DNA of 32,839 nucleotides, taken from positions 1 to 32,839 of the forward strand of contig NZ_JAICZW010000105.1 of the NCBI RefSeq assembly GCF_029057325.1. Reading direction: 5' to 3'. This DNA comes from Bacteroides sp. GTDB lineage: Bacteria; Bacteroidota; Bacteroidia; Bacteroidales; Bacteroidaceae. Shown here piece by piece: positions 25,215 through 32,417 of this stretch. A program made the position numbers and the translations under genes. Position 1 is the stretch's first letter; each line of letters opens with the position of its first letter. Under the pieces are notes generated by a model that worked only from the letters and a program-made list of their open reading frames with translations, was not told the DNA's origin and made no database searches.

Positions 25215-26456
25215 TTATAGTCCGAATATAGGTTCAAGTACGACTTCCCAATAGGGTTCCACATCTACTTCCCAATCCAGTCCATATTCTTTGAACGTAA
25301 CGTTCACCTTCACATGCGTGTTGCGGAAGAGCGAAGCAAGCTGCGGCAGGATAGCGGTATATACATTTTCATGAATAGAGCCTTCGTCAAGTGTGGTGAC
25401 GCTGAGCTTGTATTCCTGTAATTTCAGTGGATTATCGCCGCTTATCAGGTTCTGGCTTTCGGGGAGATAGAACTCAGTTCCCGCCGATTTCGATGGGGCA
25501 ATGGTAAGCTCCTCCTTTATCTCATGCTCAGCAATGGCATGCTGCACGCCTTCCGGCACCTCATAATCGGTCAGCCATTGATACTTGTCGATGTTGTTGC
25601 CCTCTTTTGTCTTTTCCGCTTCATCTACCATCCAGTCTATCCAGCTCTTGTCGAGAGGTACGGCGCTTTTCTGCTCCGTGTCTGCCACCCAATACTTGTT
25701 GTCACTATTTTTATTGACATGTGGCATCAGGTATGCTTTATCCGCTATCTGGTCAATCGCAATTTTTTTGATTGTGATGTTTTTAGTTATTGACTGGATG
25801 GCGTTGGTAAATGTGAACGAGAATTTGGTGGCAGCACGTACTACGTACAAGGTTTCTAATAATTTATAGCTATCGTTCTGTGAGTCGTACTGTGAGTCGT
25901 TCTGTAAGTCTTTTTTGCTTGGTATGCTCACCTCATACATAGCGGTCATCGGAATGCCGTTGTCAAGATCGGAAGGGAGGGCGAACACATAGTCGTCTGC
26001 CTTTGCCTTGCCTTCACTTCCTGTGGCGGCGAATGCCTCGTTGGTGAAGTCGAGCGGATTTCCGTCCGCATCCTTCAGCCCTTTGCCGTTGGCAATCAGG
26101 TAAATTCTTTTCTTGCATCCGGCTTTCACCTTGAAGTTGTGTCCGTCTATCAGCGACACGCCGGTAGAGGCGCTTTCTATCAGGCGGTTGTACTCCACTA
26201 CCCATTTCGTGCCTTCTTCCGTGGCTGCCGGCTCTTCCGAAACAATCACTATCAGTAGCTGATTGATTTTTTCATCTGCCGGCTTCTCGTCTTCCGCACG
26301 TGTAGAACCTCCTGCCACGTCTGTGTGGAAAGTGAGGAATACGCTGTTGTCTTCTTCTTCAGACGGTCCGAGGGATTCGTGGTCGCACGAGGCGAATCCC
26401 AGCAAGCCGCAAAGAAGGAGGCCCATGCTGATAATATGTAGATGTTTCAAATCCAT
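25215..26456 (-). CDS. Minor fimbrial subunit (fimbrillin-like lipoprotein)
   Basis: The protein has 413 residues. The ATG at 26456 was chosen over 26510 because it gives a compact lipoprotein signal (MDLKHLHIISMGLLLCGLLG, lipobox FASC, Cys24) without overlapping the upstream gene. FHTDVAGGSTRAEDEKPAD places a Thr-Arg-Ala site at Arg53. LIVIVSEEP and KKRIYLIANGKGL are typical of the first domain of FimA/Mfa-type fimbrillins. The C-terminus (HVKVNVTFKEYGLDWEVDVE) ends with a beta strand of the type used for subunit packing. It lies between the anchor gene and the tip candidate, so an accessory shaft or tip-adaptor subunit is likely. No named orthologue is assigned. Confidence 0.75.
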   Translation of the reverse strand: MDLKHLHIISMGLLLCGLLGFASCDHESLGPSEEEDNSVFLTFHTDVAGGSTRAEDEKPADEKINQLLIVIVSEEPAATEEGTKWVVEYNRLIESASTGVSLIDGHNFKVKAGCKKRIYLIANGKGLKDADGNPLDFTNEAFAATGSEGKAKADDYVFALPSDLDNGIPMTAMYEVSIPSKKDLQNDSQYDSQNDSYKLLETLYVVRAATKFSFTFTNAIQSITKNITIKKIAIDQIADKAYLMPHVNKNSDNKYWVADTEQKSAVPLDKSWIDWMVDEAEKTKEGNNIDKYQWLTDYEVPEGVQHAIAEHEIKEELTIAPSKSAGTEFYLPESQNLISGDNPLKLQEYKLSVTTLDEGSIHENVYTAILPQLASLFRNTHVKVNVTFKEYGLDWEVDVEPYWEVVLEPIFGL

Positions 26457-26496
26457 TTGAAAAATGTTTTTTTTCTTACGTAAATTCTTCCGCGTG

Positions 26497-27543
26497 TTAT
26501 AGTTTCGCATCGTTGATGCGCACCACCCAGTCGTTCACCACGATGCGTGTATTCAGCCAGGAGTCGTTGCTCTTCAGGAAGAAGAAGAGTGTCCATTGGC
26601 TTTCGCGGTCCAGGTATTCCTGGTCTCCCATCCGGTAATGTTCGCTGCGCAGCAATACCAGGTAGCGGTTCAGGGGGAAGTCTATCACCGTCTTGCCGTT
26701 CTCCCGGTTTGTCACCAGCAGGCGCGGGCTGTTTTTCGTCATCAGGCGCGAGGTGCTCAGCTCGGCGTAGGCCACTACCACGGGTTGCGGCTCTACCTGG
26801 TCGGGGCCAACGATGGCTATTCCCGCCTCAGCCTGGCCTTTTACCCAAGGAGTGTAGGTCACAGTCTCTCCTTCAGGGAACAGCACTTCATCGTGTATCA
26901 GGTCGTTGTCGTGTCCGAACAGGATGTTGCTGTCGGTAATCTCGAAGTCGAAGTCGGCGGCATCAAGCGGTTCGCCGTCCACGTGCTGCAACACGATGCG
27001 TATGTTGTTGGTGTTCTTCATCATCTTCACTGTCCCTTCGTTGTAGAGGTCGGCCGTTTCAAGGGTGAGGTCTCCCCAGAACATGTCGTGCAGCTTGCGC
27101 CGTACGGGCGAGGTGAGGCAGTCGGCATCCATCAGTGTCTTCAGGTCGGTCCACTTGCTGCCTGCCGCCGGAGTCTGTACCGGTGTGAAGGAGCTTTGTT
27201 CGCATGCCATTCCACCGTATGCCACGAAGTGGTAGTTGCCCTTTTCAAGGTCCAGGGTCATGCGATAGTTCTCGTCCTGCAATTCGGGGCCTGTCACGAC
27301 CTTGGTGTCCACATAGTTGTCTTGCTCGTCGTAGATGTAGAGCGTCAGGCAGTCCACACTCGACGGGAAGGCGTTTGCATACAGCATGTTGTAGTCGTAA
27401 ACAAAGCGGAGGGATACCCCGTGCTGACATGGTTTCAGGTCGTCGTAGATACTTTCGCAGGACGTGAACGCAAGACCTATGGCTGCGGTGCAGAGCACCG
27501 CAGCCATGAGGCTTGCCATTATATTTCGTTTACAAGTATGCAT
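26497..27543 (-). CDS. FimB/Mfa2 family fimbrial anchor lipoprotein
   Basis: The protein has 348 residues. Its signal peptide ends in the lipobox AFTSC. The segments HGVSLRFVYDYNMLYANAFP, SSVDCLTLYIYDEQDNYV and LDLEKGNYHFVAYGGM are characteristic of the FimB/Mfa2 family. Its members anchor type V fimbriae to the outer membrane and set fibre length in Porphyromonas. Unlike its neighbours it has no Thr-Arg-(Ala/Ser) processing site in the first 70 residues, as expected for an anchor that keeps its lipid and is not cleaved. It ends WVVRINDAKL, similar to the end of the major subunit encoded 10 bp upstream. Confidence 0.9.
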   Translation of the reverse strand: MHTCKRNIMASLMAAVLCTAAIGLAFTSCESIYDDLKPCQHGVSLRFVYDYNMLYANAFPSSVDCLTLYIYDEQDNYVDTKVVTGPELQDENYRMTLDLEKGNYHFVAYGGMACEQSSFTPVQTPAAGSKWTDLKTLMDADCLTSPVRRKLHDMFWGDLTLETADLYNEGTVKMMKNTNNIRIVLQHVDGEPLDAADFDFEITDSNILFGHDNDLIHDEVLFPEGETVTYTPWVKGQAEAGIAIVGPDQVEPQPVVVAYAELSTSRLMTKNSPRLLVTNRENGKTVIDFPLNRYLVLLRSEHYRMGDQEYLDRESQWTLFFFLKSNDSWLNTRIVVNDWVVRINDAKL

Positions 27544-27553
27544 TTGTCACTTT

Positions 27554-29497
27554 TTAGAATTCTATATTATTGATACGAACCACCCAAGGCAAAACCTCGA
27601 CTTTTACATCCAGATATACCTCGTCTTTCTCGTCCGGAGTATCCGGAGTAACCGGGTCGGGGTCGTTTTCCGTCACGCGCGGATGACCGAGTTTCTTGAT
27701 GTTGAGTACGGCCAGCTTATATACGTTGTTGCGTACGACGGCGAACTCCATTTTTCCCATGATTCCGTTGTTTCCGTTGTCGTTGTGGCGGTTCCAGTAG
27801 AAATAGTAGCAGTAATATCCGGGCACTCCCTCGTCGCTGCTCGACTGGTAGAGGGTGAACTCATTGCCGGTTGCGGCTGCCTTGAACGCTTTCAGGGATG
27901 TTTCATCTGCCATATGTTTGTTGTTGTGCCAGATGTTCCATTTGTGGTCGGCGCTCTCGTTGTCGTCGCTATACACACCGGGTGTTTCCGATGTGCCTGC
28001 TACAGGGTCGTTCGTGGGGTTTCCGAAGGCGGCTTTGAACAGCGAGCTTCCTCGTCCCTCTTCGATGGCCTTTGCGCGGACTTCTGTCCAGCTTACAAAA
28101 ATTTCATTGCCGTAAACGTAGAGGATGGGGTCTGTCGCTCCGTTTCCGGTAGCGCTTGTAAGTGCTTTGTGCAAAGAGCTTTCCGATTGTACGTCGGTGG
28201 CAATCATTTTAGCCTTGAACACGATGCCGGTAGAGATGCCGTTCGTCTGTTTGGCCGGATCTGCCGGAATGGTGTTTTCGGTGGCGTAGCGCCAGATTTT
28301 GTAATCGCCTTTTGTCCCAGTGCCTTCATTCCAAGACACATCATTATCGTCAGTTCCCTTCAGCACGTCTGCTATTTTGTAGGTGAGCCATTGTTCGCGG
28401 GCGTTCTCGTTGATTTCCCATTTGCCGTTTTGGGTATGGCCTAAACAGAAGTTGAAATGGTCTGCATAGGTGTTTCCTGCAATGATGGATCCGCTGTTCT
28501 TCTCTTCTGCATCGGTATCTACTACGAAGTTGGAGGAAGTTTCGGGCTTGCCAATCGCTGAGCCGCCGTTCAAGCCGTCAGCCGACACACGGCGCAGGTA
28601 GTAGAAGTTCTTGCTCATGTTGACAAGCGCCATCTTCTGGAGTTGAACCTGCACGATTGTTTTACCGTCTTCCTTTATCACGTCGTATGTGTTGTTCTTT
28701 CCGGATCCGTCTCTGAAATCGAAACGGGCTACGGAACGTTCCACCTTGACGGCACCTCTATTGTCGATGGTGCCGCCTGACATGCCGCTACCGCTCAGGC
28801 CGGTGTTCATAGCAGAAAGCTGGAACGGATTCTCCACTTCGTTGAACTTGTCCCAGTCAGACAAGATGGCCGGAATCTTCTTGGTGACCATTTCGTAGGA
28901 TGACATCAGGAAACCGCCTTCGTTGTGGTTGGGGCCTCCCCAGATGGCTGCGTTGTCGCTTTCTCCGTTTGTCTTTTCCTCGATGGAGCATACCTTGCTG
29001 TGCCAGGTGTCATCTCGCGGAGCCGTGTTTTTGAAAATCTCTTTCAGGGCATCGATGGGGTTGCAGAATACAAACACATGTATCGATTGCTCCTCTGCGG
29101 TGAGCGTATTGTCTTCTCCATAATAGCTGGATAGGGCTGTTCTTGAGATGGACTGTATGGCGTTCACCTCTCCGTTGGCATCGGTTTGCAGGTATTCCAC
29201 CTTCTCTGTGTAGCCGATGAATTTATTGTCCTTGTCGGCCAGTACCAATAGTACGGATTTCACTTCGTTCTCATAATCCTTACCGATTTCGGTTCCATCG
29301 TTGCTTCCGCCATTGTCGTTGGTCGTACTGCGTGTTCCGATTCCCACGGGAAGTTGTGCCGCTACTTTCAAATACACTTCATTGGAACCATTGTCTCCTG
29401 TTCCGGGATTCTCTCCAGCCAGATCTTCATGACTACACCCGGCAAACGCCAAAGCGAGGGCAACTGCAAAGAACTGGTATAATTTTCTCGTTTTCAT
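27554..29497 (-). CDS. Mfa1-like major fimbrial subunit, lipoprotein precursor
   Basis: The protein has 647 residues. The lipoprotein signal (MKTRKLYQFFAVALALAFAG, Cys21) is followed by a 35-residue segment ending LPVGIGTRST, with a probable processing site at Arg56. VYLKVAAQLP, KSVLLVLADKDNKFIGY and SIHVFVFCNP fit the N-terminal fimbrillin domain. RSVARFDFRDGSG and the C-terminal NNVYKLAVLNIKKLGHPRV and LPWVVRINNIEF fit the Mfa1-like C-terminal domain. In the Porphyromonas model the lipidated precursor is cleaved after Arg at the cell surface and polymerises by strand exchange. It is third in the operon, directly before the anchor gene. Confidence 0.85.
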   Translation of the reverse strand: MKTRKLYQFFAVALALAFAGCSHEDLAGENPGTGDNGSNEVYLKVAAQLPVGIGTRSTTNDNGGSNDGTEIGKDYENEVKSVLLVLADKDNKFIGYTEKVEYLQTDANGEVNAIQSISRTALSSYYGEDNTLTAEEQSIHVFVFCNPIDALKEIFKNTAPRDDTWHSKVCSIEEKTNGESDNAAIWGGPNHNEGGFLMSSYEMVTKKIPAILSDWDKFNEVENPFQLSAMNTGLSGSGMSGGTIDNRGAVKVERSVARFDFRDGSGKNNTYDVIKEDGKTIVQVQLQKMALVNMSKNFYYLRRVSADGLNGGSAIGKPETSSNFVVDTDAEEKNSGSIIAGNTYADHFNFCLGHTQNGKWEINENAREQWLTYKIADVLKGTDDNDVSWNEGTGTKGDYKIWRYATENTIPADPAKQTNGISTGIVFKAKMIATDVQSESSLHKALTSATGNGATDPILYVYGNEIFVSWTEVRAKAIEEGRGSSLFKAAFGNPTNDPVAGTSETPGVYSDDNESADHKWNIWHNNKHMADETSLKAFKAAATGNEFTLYQSSSDEGVPGYYCYYFYWNRHNDNGNNGIMGKMEFAVVRNNVYKLAVLNIKKLGHPRVTENDPDPVTPDTPDEKDEVYLDVKVEVLPWVVRINNIEF

Positions 29498-29534
29498 ATT
29501 ATTATAACAGTTTTAAAATTCTTTTTTTCTTTGA

Positions 29535-30977
29535 TTATTCCACGTATCCTCTTTCTTTCATTTCAGCCAGGATGACGGCTGCTTTTTCAAATCCCATTCC
29601 GCGGGCCTGTTCCAGGTATCTCACTGCCATCTTGTAATTGTTCTCGCGTATGGCGAGTGCGGCCCGTGCATAGACAGCTTCTGCCGAGTAGCCCGCTTTG
29701 TCGAGGTAGCGGTGTGCGGCTTCGTAGTTGTCTTGCCTGATGGCTGCATTGGCTGCGTTCAGGTTGGCAATCTCGTCGTTCGGGTAGAGGTGCACGGCCG
29801 TTTCAAACACGGCTGTAAATTCTTCCGTACCCGGTTCATACGTAGAGGCAAGCAGGTAGAATTCTTCCAGACTCAGATTCTGCGGGCGTTCCCTCATAAT
29901 GCGTTTGATCTCTTCCACATCGTTGTAGCCGCGTATGGTGTAGTCGATGCGGTAGTCGGTGTGGCGCAATGCCGGGTAGCAATGCTGCAACAGGAAGCGA
30001 TACTCTTCGGGATAGGTGCTTTTGATTTTCGCCTCTTTCGCGTCCGGTTCGAGGTTGCTGTCGATCATCGCCAGTATCTCGGTACGGTGGTTGATGTTTG
30101 ACTTCTCCACAAACAGCCGCAATCCCTGCCAGTCTTCCGGCTCATAGTCCGTGCTGATGGTGTTGCTGTCGAAATGGTATAATTGCTGTATATGATCCTT
30201 AAGCGCCTGTGTACGTCCTATGGCCAGGTCGCGGTTGTGCGCGTATGGACTTTCGGGTGAGGCGTATCCTTTGAGCCATACGGAGTTGATGGACACGTCT
30301 TTGTCGTAGCGCACGGAGTCGATGGTGGCTTTAATCTTGCCCAGTTCCACCGTGTTGCGGCGGTATTCGGGATAGATCACCGTTTTATCGACGGGGAAGT
30401 CGATGAATGCCGAACCCGACAGCGAGCGGCTTTTGGGCCCTTTCTCTACTTTGGGGTGTGCGAATGCCAGTTCGGGGAAGAAGGCCTCGTGATAGGTGCC
30501 GAAGCGACCTTCGTGTTCCGCCTGTATCTCCTGACAGCAGCCCCAGTCGCTGCGGTGCAGGGTGAGTGTGGCACCGTCCATCCACTTCTTGTAGTCGATG
30601 GAGTTGTTATAGCTTATCAGTTTCGGCTTCTGCGATGCCCGGAGCGTGGTTTCGTCTGCGCCCGAGATGCTGCCCATACCGTTTCGCACATAATGGTAAT
30701 AACGCCGGCGACCATAAACTCCTATGGCCGGCAGGTCGCAAGAGTCCGTTCCGTTGACCAGGCGCGGTGTGAGCAGTACGGCACGGTTGCTCTCCACATC
30801 GAGTGCCGCCAGATCCACAATCATTTCTGTGGTAAGGTATTTTCCGTTCCGTTCCATCTTGAAGTGGGTGATGGAAACGCCGGGGACTATGCTTTTAATA
30901 TCCTGTGCCATTGTCCCCGATACACATCCCAACCCGATGAGGGCTGTCAGTATGAATATCATCCTTTTCATGTTCAT
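29535..30977 (-). CDS. DUF3868 domain-containing protein with OmpA-like and TPR-like regions
   Basis: This exported protein of 480 residues has a signal peptide of about 24 residues ending SGTMAQ. Residues about 25-200 resemble DUF3868 (VPGVSITHFKMERNGKYLTT). Residues about 205-300 look OmpA-like, with WLKGYASPESPYAHNRDLA and IGRTQALKDHI, a peptidoglycan-binding type motif. The C-terminal 120 residues are helical repeats of TPR type (NLNAANAAIRQDNYEAAHRY, LEQARGMGFEKAAVILAEM). It starts 6 bp after the DUF3575 gene, so the two are translated together. DUF3575/DUF3868 pairs commonly precede Mfa-like genes in Bacteroides; a periplasmic or outer-membrane assembly scaffold is inferred. Confidence 0.8.
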   Translation of the reverse strand: MNMKRMIFILTALIGLGCVSGTMAQDIKSIVPGVSITHFKMERNGKYLTTEMIVDLAALDVESNRAVLLTPRLVNGTDSCDLPAIGVYGRRRYYHYVRNGMGSISGADETTLRASQKPKLISYNNSIDYKKWMDGATLTLHRSDWGCCQEIQAEHEGRFGTYHEAFFPELAFAHPKVEKGPKSRSLSGSAFIDFPVDKTVIYPEYRRNTVELGKIKATIDSVRYDKDVSINSVWLKGYASPESPYAHNRDLAIGRTQALKDHIQQLYHFDSNTISTDYEPEDWQGLRLFVEKSNINHRTEILAMIDSNLEPDAKEAKIKSTYPEEYRFLLQHCYPALRHTDYRIDYTIRGYNDVEEIKRIMRERPQNLSLEEFYLLASTYEPGTEEFTAVFETAVHLYPNDEIANLNAANAAIRQDNYEAAHRYLDKAGYSAEAVYARAALAIRENNYKMAVRYLEQARGMGFEKAAVILAEMKERGYVE

Positions 30978-30983
30978 CGTGAT

Positions 30984-31568
30984 TTAAAACAGGTAAACTA
31001 AGTTGATGGCCGCCTTGGTGGGACCTACGTAGTGGTGCGGCTTGTCTGCCTCAACTTTCGTCCCGCACTCTGCGCACGGGTACTTGTCGAAGCGGGTGTA
31101 GGAGTAACCGAACCCGATTTCCGCCTCCAGGTTCCAATGGTGGCCCAATACCCATGCGTAGCCGTATGCCACGCCTGCGCCGATGAACCAGCCTTGGTAA
31201 CGGAAGTCTTTCAGTTTACGGGCATCTGTGCCGAGAAAGTTGTATTTCCCGTTGAAGCCTCCCATGTTGTACTGTCCTCCGTGTGCGTGCGCACCGAGGA
31301 AATGTCCTGCGAATCGGTCGCAAAACCAATAACGCGCCTCAGGTTGTAATGCCCAGTGTTTCCACCGCCTGTCGTGCGACAACGTCCAAGCATTAAATTG
31401 TCCGGTAACATCCAACGTCCACTTAGGCGCGAGTCCTACCTCAAGCCCCAGGTTAGGGCTGAGCACAGCATCGGCAAGCAGGTTGGTTTTTACTGCTACA
31501 TTTTGTCCCCGGACAGATTGAAATACGCCGGCAATGACGATTGTTAGAAGTAAAATAATTCGTTTCAT
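30984..31568 (-). CDS. DUF3575 domain-containing outer-membrane beta-barrel protein
   Basis: The protein has 194 residues with a signal peptide (MKRIILLLTIVIAGVFQSVR, cleavage near GQ). Alternating hydrophobic strands, ending INLVYLF with a terminal Phe, point to a small outer-membrane barrel. NVAVKTNLLADAVLSPNLGL and LQPEARYWFCDRFAGHFLGA are typical of DUF3575. It is the first gene of the fimbrial operon. GGATAAAG lies before the ATG. A Cys-x-x-Cys pair occurs near the C-terminus (YPCAECGT). It lies about 165 nt downstream of the candidate invertible promoter. Its exact role in fimbriation is unknown. Confidence 0.82.
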   Translation of the reverse strand: MKRIILLLTIVIAGVFQSVRGQNVAVKTNLLADAVLSPNLGLEVGLAPKWTLDVTGQFNAWTLSHDRRWKHWALQPEARYWFCDRFAGHFLGAHAHGGQYNMGGFNGKYNFLGTDARKLKDFRYQGWFIGAGVAYGYAWVLGHHWNLEAEIGFGYSYTRFDKYPCAECGTKVEADKPHHYVGPTKAAINLVYLF

Positions 31569-31623
31569 TATTCTTTATCCTTTAGTCTTCATTTTCTGTA
31601 AATCATTTTTGCTTCCTCTTTTT

Positions 31624-31640
31624 CCCCGACAGATTCGGGG
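31624..31640 (-). other. Small hairpin in the fimbrial 5' leader
   Basis: CCCCGA and TCGGGG pair around a 5-nt loop, about 56-72 nt before the first start codon. It is followed on the transcript by A-rich sequence, so it is not a terminator. It could affect mRNA stability or translation. Confidence 0.45.
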
Positions 31641-31662
31641 CTGTTTGGAAAAGATGGAAAGT

Positions 31663-31754
31663 ACATCTCTTCCCAAGAGATGGAATGCAATTGCAAAAGG
31701 TAGGGAATCCATCTCTTCCCAAGAGATGGAACTAGACTGCAAAAGTAGAGCGTG
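31663..31754 (-). repeat. 46-bp tandem duplication carrying a -7 box and the palindromic repeat
   Basis: Unit A (31663-31708) and unit B (31709-31754) align end to end with a 46-bp period. Each holds, on the minus strand, a TACTTTTG-like box (intact in B, TACCTTTTG in A), TGCA, a variable 8-bp stretch, TTCC and the palindrome CATCTCTTGGGAAGAGATG. The palindromes are at 31663-31683 and 31709-31729. The duplication doubles both the promoter-like box and the left end of the inverted-repeat pair. Confidence 0.75.
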
Positions 31755-32142
31755 TTATGGATATATCCAAGCATTTTCTGCATTTTTTTTTGATTATTTT
31801 GTTCAATAACGGCTTTTTGCGGGAGTATAATCAACTTTTTTGAAAAAAATGCAAATAAAATCGGTTGGAGAAGATGCGGTAACTATGTGAAAAAACAAAG
31901 AAAAACAGGCCTATAAAATCATGTGAGGCAGAAAAACCTTGTTACTATTTTTTTTATTGTATTCATTTCGCTTTGCCTACCATATAATGGCATTGTTTTG
32001 TAATATTCTATTCTGTTTTTTTATTGTTGCAGAAGTGTCGTTTTTATGCCGATAAAGTATCAATTTAATACCTAATGGGATGCTATTTAAATCTCTATGA
32101 AACATTTGGTAAATTCGATCCATCTCTTGGGAAGAGATGGAT
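31707..32142. promoter_or_regulatory. Candidate invertible (phase-variable) promoter segment of the fimbrial operon
   Basis: The left repeat (31707-31730) and the right repeat (32119-32142) are perfect 24-bp inverted copies. Each consists of CCATCTCTT and AAGAGATGG around an asymmetric centre, CCC on the left and GGG on the right, plus matching edge bases. They enclose 388 bp of AT-rich, gene-free DNA. A promoter inside, just next to the left repeat, points at the fimbrial genes. This matches the general design of Bacteroides invertible promoters. No invertase is in the window. Inversion itself cannot be seen in one sequence. Confidence 0.6.
31740..31770 (-). promoter_or_regulatory. Promoter of the fimbrial operon, inside the candidate inverton
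   Basis: Minus strand: TTGG (31770-31767), exactly 19 bp, then TACTTTTG (31747-31740). The -7 box matches TAnnTTTG fully and the -33 element matches TTTG at three of four positions. Transcription would start near 31733, at the inner edge of the left inverted repeat, giving a leader of about 165 nt before the DUF3575 gene. Confidence 0.65.
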
Positions 32143-32147
32143 CGAAT
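32113..32147. repeat. 35-bp palindrome at the right end of the candidate inverton
   Basis: ATTCGATCCATCTCTT and AAGAGATGGATCGAAT are perfect 16-bp complements around GGG. The left copies have palindromic arms of only about 8-10 bp, so the right site is more symmetrical than the left ones. No T-run follows on either strand. Confidence 0.8.
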
Positions 32148-32267
32148 ATGTCTCTGATAATGTAAGTTAATTTTGAGTTTCGCAAGCTCTGTTTTTCCGG
32201 TCGGATGTCCTGTTTTCGTTTTCTCCTCTCTTTGTTTTGCTTTTTGCATGTCGCTGTTTTCAGTTGT

Positions 32268-32309
32268 ACGACACCCGGATGTCGTTATGCTTAACACCCG
32301 GGTGTCGTC
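32268..32309. repeat. Two tandem ACACCCGGGTGTCG-type palindromes, 23-bp spacing
   Basis: ACGACACCCGGATGTCGT (32268-32285) and AACACCCGGGTGTCGTC (32293-32309) are near-perfect palindromes whose TGTCGT ends are 23 bp apart. They lie between the candidate inverton and the tyrA terminator. They could be a tandem operator or a small repeat array like those at 4042 and 21337. The function is unknown. Confidence 0.6.
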
Positions 32310-32314
32310 ATACC

Positions 32315-32345
32315 TAAAACGGCACTTTGTCCGATCGGAAGTGCC
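32315..32345 (-). terminator. Probable terminator of tyrA
   Basis: On the minus strand GGCACTT and AAGTGCC pair around an 11-nt loop containing CCGATCGG, followed by GTTTTAG. It starts about 70 nt after the tyrA stop. The short T-run makes it moderate. Confidence 0.5.
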
Positions 32346-32417
32346 AAACTGGTTTACCGGAAGCAGCGGTGGTGAGCTTGATGTCCCCTCACCGGCGCAG
32401 AGTGGACTTAGGCTATG

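Noticed and set aside
31624..31640. Terminator between the fimbrial promoter and its first gene
   Set aside because: The hairpin is followed by A-rich, not T-rich, sequence on the transcript, so termination is unlikely.
31589..31834. 81-codon minus-strand reading frame over the fimbrial leader
   Set aside because: It covers the promoter and both palindromes of the leader; no signal, motif or family resemblance.
31977..32297. 106-codon minus-strand reading frame spanning the right end of the candidate inverton
   Set aside because: It resembles no family, lacks a credible ribosome binding site, is low-complexity (Lys/Gln/Ile) and reads straight through the palindromes. Treated as noncoding.
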